A stretch of 16,267 nucleotides of DNA from Chloroflexota bacterium (lineage in GTDB: Bacteria > Chloroflexota > Dehalococcoidia > Lucifugimonadales > UBA1127). The first letter of the stretch is position 1. Each line of letters starts with the position of its first letter. The position numbers and the translations under genes were made by a program. Where the stretch lies: contig JAPPNT010000071.1 in NCBI GenBank assembly GCA_028873745.1, positions 1 through 16,267 of the forward strand, read 5' to 3'. The notes below the pieces were generated by a model. It ran no database searches, was not told where the DNA came from, and saw nothing but the letters and a program-made list of their open reading frames with translations. Positions 14,716 to 16,267 of the stretch are shown here, one piece after another.

Positions 14716-16065
14716 CTACCGTCTGCGCCGCCAGAGCAGGCCGAGCAGCACGACCGATGCGAGAATCGCGGCGTCCCAGCCGTCCTCGGCGCGGGTGCAG
14801 CCGCCCGACGCCTGCTCCTGCGACGGGGCGGATTCAGGCTGCTGCGTGGGCGCGGGCCTCGGGCGCGGGGTCTCGTCGAAGATGGGCGTGTCGCCGAAGC
14901 CGAAGGGCGCCAGCGTTGGGCGCGGGATGGGCGTCGGCAGGGCGCTGCGGCTGGGCGTTGCGGCCAGCGGGGGCGCGCCGATGCTCGTGCGCCACTCGTG
15001 CTCGAGGCCCGTGCGGTCGAAGCCGTAGGCGGCGGTGAGGGCCTCGTCGACGGTGTCGCCAGCGCCCAGCCGGTCCAGCAGCGCCTGCAGAGGTTCGGCG
15101 CCGTAGGTCTCGATCATGTAGGTGACGACGCTTTCCGACTGGCCATACATCAGCAGGGCGTCCTCCGGCCTGCCCGGCGCGCTGGTGAGGGACGTCAGGG
15201 GAAGCAGTGTGTTGTCGTAGAGGCGGCGGGAGAAGACGTTCTGGAAGCTGAAGCTGGGGGAAGGGTTGGCGTACTCGGCGAGGCCCTCGTTCAGCCAGAC
15301 GGGCACGATGCCGGCGCCCCGCCCGAGGGCCCGGCGCATGAGGAAATGAACGGTCTCGTGGGCGGCGACGCCCTCCACCTCCGGGTTGCCGCCCAGGAGC
15401 AGCACGACGCCCGTGTCGCCGAAGGACACGCCCTCGGTGACGAGCACACTCTCCTGCACCACGCTCCGGGGCGGCAGGGCGCGGCGCATGTCAGCGATGC
15501 CGTTGTACACCGTGAGCCGCAGCGTGCCCCGGTCCTCGACGCCCATGAGGTCGCCCATGCGCTCGAGGGCCTCCTGGGCGGCCTCCAGCGAGCGGAGGGC
15601 GCGGCCCTCCTGTCCGCCGTAGTAGTGCAAGTAGACGCCGGGCGCGTCGATGCGCGTCCACTCGAAGCGGGGGTCGAGGAAGACGAAACGCTGTGGCTCG
15701 GACTCGGTCACGACGCCTGAGGCGTCGGTCACCTCCACGGAGAACTCGATCTCTGCGCCCGGCGGGATGTAGCGCTGGGCGGTGTCTGTGCGCACCAGCA
15801 GGTCCGCCGTGAATTTGCGCGCGGGTTCGAACTCGAGCGGGTCGTAGCGCGAGACCTGCTCGCCGAGCACCCGGTAGCGCACGCGCGCCTCAGTGACCTC
15901 TGCGTGCCAGTCTACGGCGACATCGAATCGCAGGCCGTCAGGGAACTCGCTGTTGGGGTGGACGGTGAAATGCTGGGCCTCGTGGGCGGAGGCCGTGCCG
16001 GCGGTCGAGTGCGCGAGCGCGGCGGCGAGGAGTGCGGCGGCCAGGATGTGGAGCAGGCTTCGCAT
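14716..16065 (-). CDS. Membrane-anchored gluzincin metallopeptidase (peptidase MA-like)
   Basis: A 449-aa exported protein. Residues 1-27 are a signal peptide ending in TASA-HEA. An Ig-like beta domain (about 30-130) precedes the peptidase-MA-type catalytic domain, which has the zinc motif HETVH (236-240) and NEGLAEY with Glu260 as third ligand, i.e. a gluzincin arrangement. A proline/threonine-rich stalk follows (about 365-425, e.g. SALPTPIPRPTLAPFG), then a C-terminal membrane segment (AAILASVVLLGLLW) and RRRR, so the enzyme should face outward on a stalk. The substrate is unknown. The upstream gene ends only 6 bp before the ATG, suggesting co-transcription; the ribosome binding site is weak. 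A Cys in SGGCTRAEDGW just before the membrane segment is unpaired. Confidence 0.85.
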   Translation of the reverse strand: MRSLLHILAAALLAAALAHSTAGTASAHEAQHFTVHPNSEFPDGLRFDVAVDWHAEVTEARVRYRVLGEQVSRYDPLEFEPARKFTADLLVRTDTAQRYIPPGAEIEFSVEVTDASGVVTESEPQRFVFLDPRFEWTRIDAPGVYLHYYGGQEGRALRSLEAAQEALERMGDLMGVEDRGTLRLTVYNGIADMRRALPPRSVVQESVLVTEGVSFGDTGVVLLLGGNPEVEGVAAHETVHFLMRRALGRGAGIVPVWLNEGLAEYANPSPSFSFQNVFSRRLYDNTLLPLTSLTSAPGRPEDALLMYGQSESVVTYMIETYGAEPLQALLDRLGAGDTVDEALTAAYGFDRTGLEHEWRTSIGAPPLAATPSRSALPTPIPRPTLAPFGFGDTPIFDETPRPRPAPTQQPESAPSQEQASGGCTRAEDGWDAAILASVVLLGLLWRRRR

Positions 16066-16071
16066 TCGCGG

Positions 16072-16267
16072 CTAGCGGCTGAGGATGCTGGTGGGGCCGC
16101 CCGAGTCGTCGCCGCCCGCCGGCTTGCCCTTGTCCTCCAGCAGGTCCTCCTGCCCGACGACGCTGAGCATGCGCTGCAGCAGCGTCCGCTCGTTCACGGC
16201 GCCAAGCACTTCCGCGACGCCGTTGATGATGGTCTTGGGCACGGCCTGCACCCGGTACGACTGGGAG
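16072..16267 (-). CDS. Glutaredoxin-like protein disulfide oxidoreductase, C-terminal part (cut by window edge)
   Basis: Only the last 64 codons are in the window; the 5' part lies beyond 16267. The translated end reads SQSYRVQAVPKTIINGVAEV then LGAVNERTLLQRMLSVVG, and finishes with a charged, glycine-rich tail. The cis-proline segment VQAVPKT followed by a strand and a final helix is the typical end of the thioredoxin fold in glutaredoxin-like protein disulfide oxidoreductases (PDO type). The CxxC active sites would be in the missing part, so activity cannot be judged. The TAG stop is 6 bp before the peptidase start on the same strand. Confidence 0.75.
   Translation of the reverse strand, partial: SQSYRVQAVPKTIINGVAEVLGAVNERTLLQRMLSVVGQEDLLEDKGKPAGGDDSGGPTSILSR

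Overview
The window is a roughly 16 kb piece of a high-GC bacterial chromosome. The gene families are: oligopeptide-type ABC importer, SDR oxidoreductase, amidohydrolase-2 protein, RidA-like and GlcG-like proteins, an anchored HExxH peptidase with a proline-rich stalk, and a glutaredoxin-like disulfide oxidoreductase. Together with two families of short palindromic intergenic repeats they fit a Chloroflexota genome (SAR202/Dehalococcoidia-like). That placement is inference; no rRNA or marker here proves it.

Layout. (1) 84-2097, housekeeping: a tRNA-Phe(GAA) on the minus strand; divergent from it, endonuclease V (nfi), with a promoter that suggests a leaderless mRNA; then release factor 2 (prfB), which needs the classical programmed +1 frameshift at CTT-TGA-C to be read. 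(2) 2140-3783, a lipoprotein solute-binding protein of the peptide/nickel ABC family. (3) 3784-about 6500, a block of clearly lower GC that looks acquired. It holds an orphan 111-aa gene, a beta-class DNA methyltransferase and an overlapping downstream gene with a PD-(D/E)XK pattern, i.e. a probable type II restriction-modification pair, plus about 580 bp with no convincing gene. (4) 6505-9398, high GC resumes: an alpha/beta hydrolase (minus) divergent from two overlapping DppB/DppC-like permease genes. These permeases probably belong with the solute-binding protein on the other side of the low-GC block. No ABC ATPase gene is present. (5) 9402-13370, an SDR (minus), a GlcG/HbpS-like protein, and two translationally coupled genes made of two and four RidA/YjgF-type domains. 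(6) 13460-16267, minus strand: an amidohydrolase-2 (ACMSD-like) enzyme, a membrane-anchored gluzincin peptidase, and the 3' end of a thioredoxin-fold disulfide oxidoreductase gene.

Small-molecule enzymes, an oligopeptide-type importer and RidA-type proteins together suggest uptake and catabolism of organic compounds, but no substrate can be named.

The most notable features are the six-domain RidA pair, with alternating domain signatures that point to a triplicated two-domain unit; a composite palindromic repeat (hairpin A, linker, hairpin B) with compensatory base changes, present at several gene borders; and the compact restriction-modification island lying between parts of what looks like one transporter locus.
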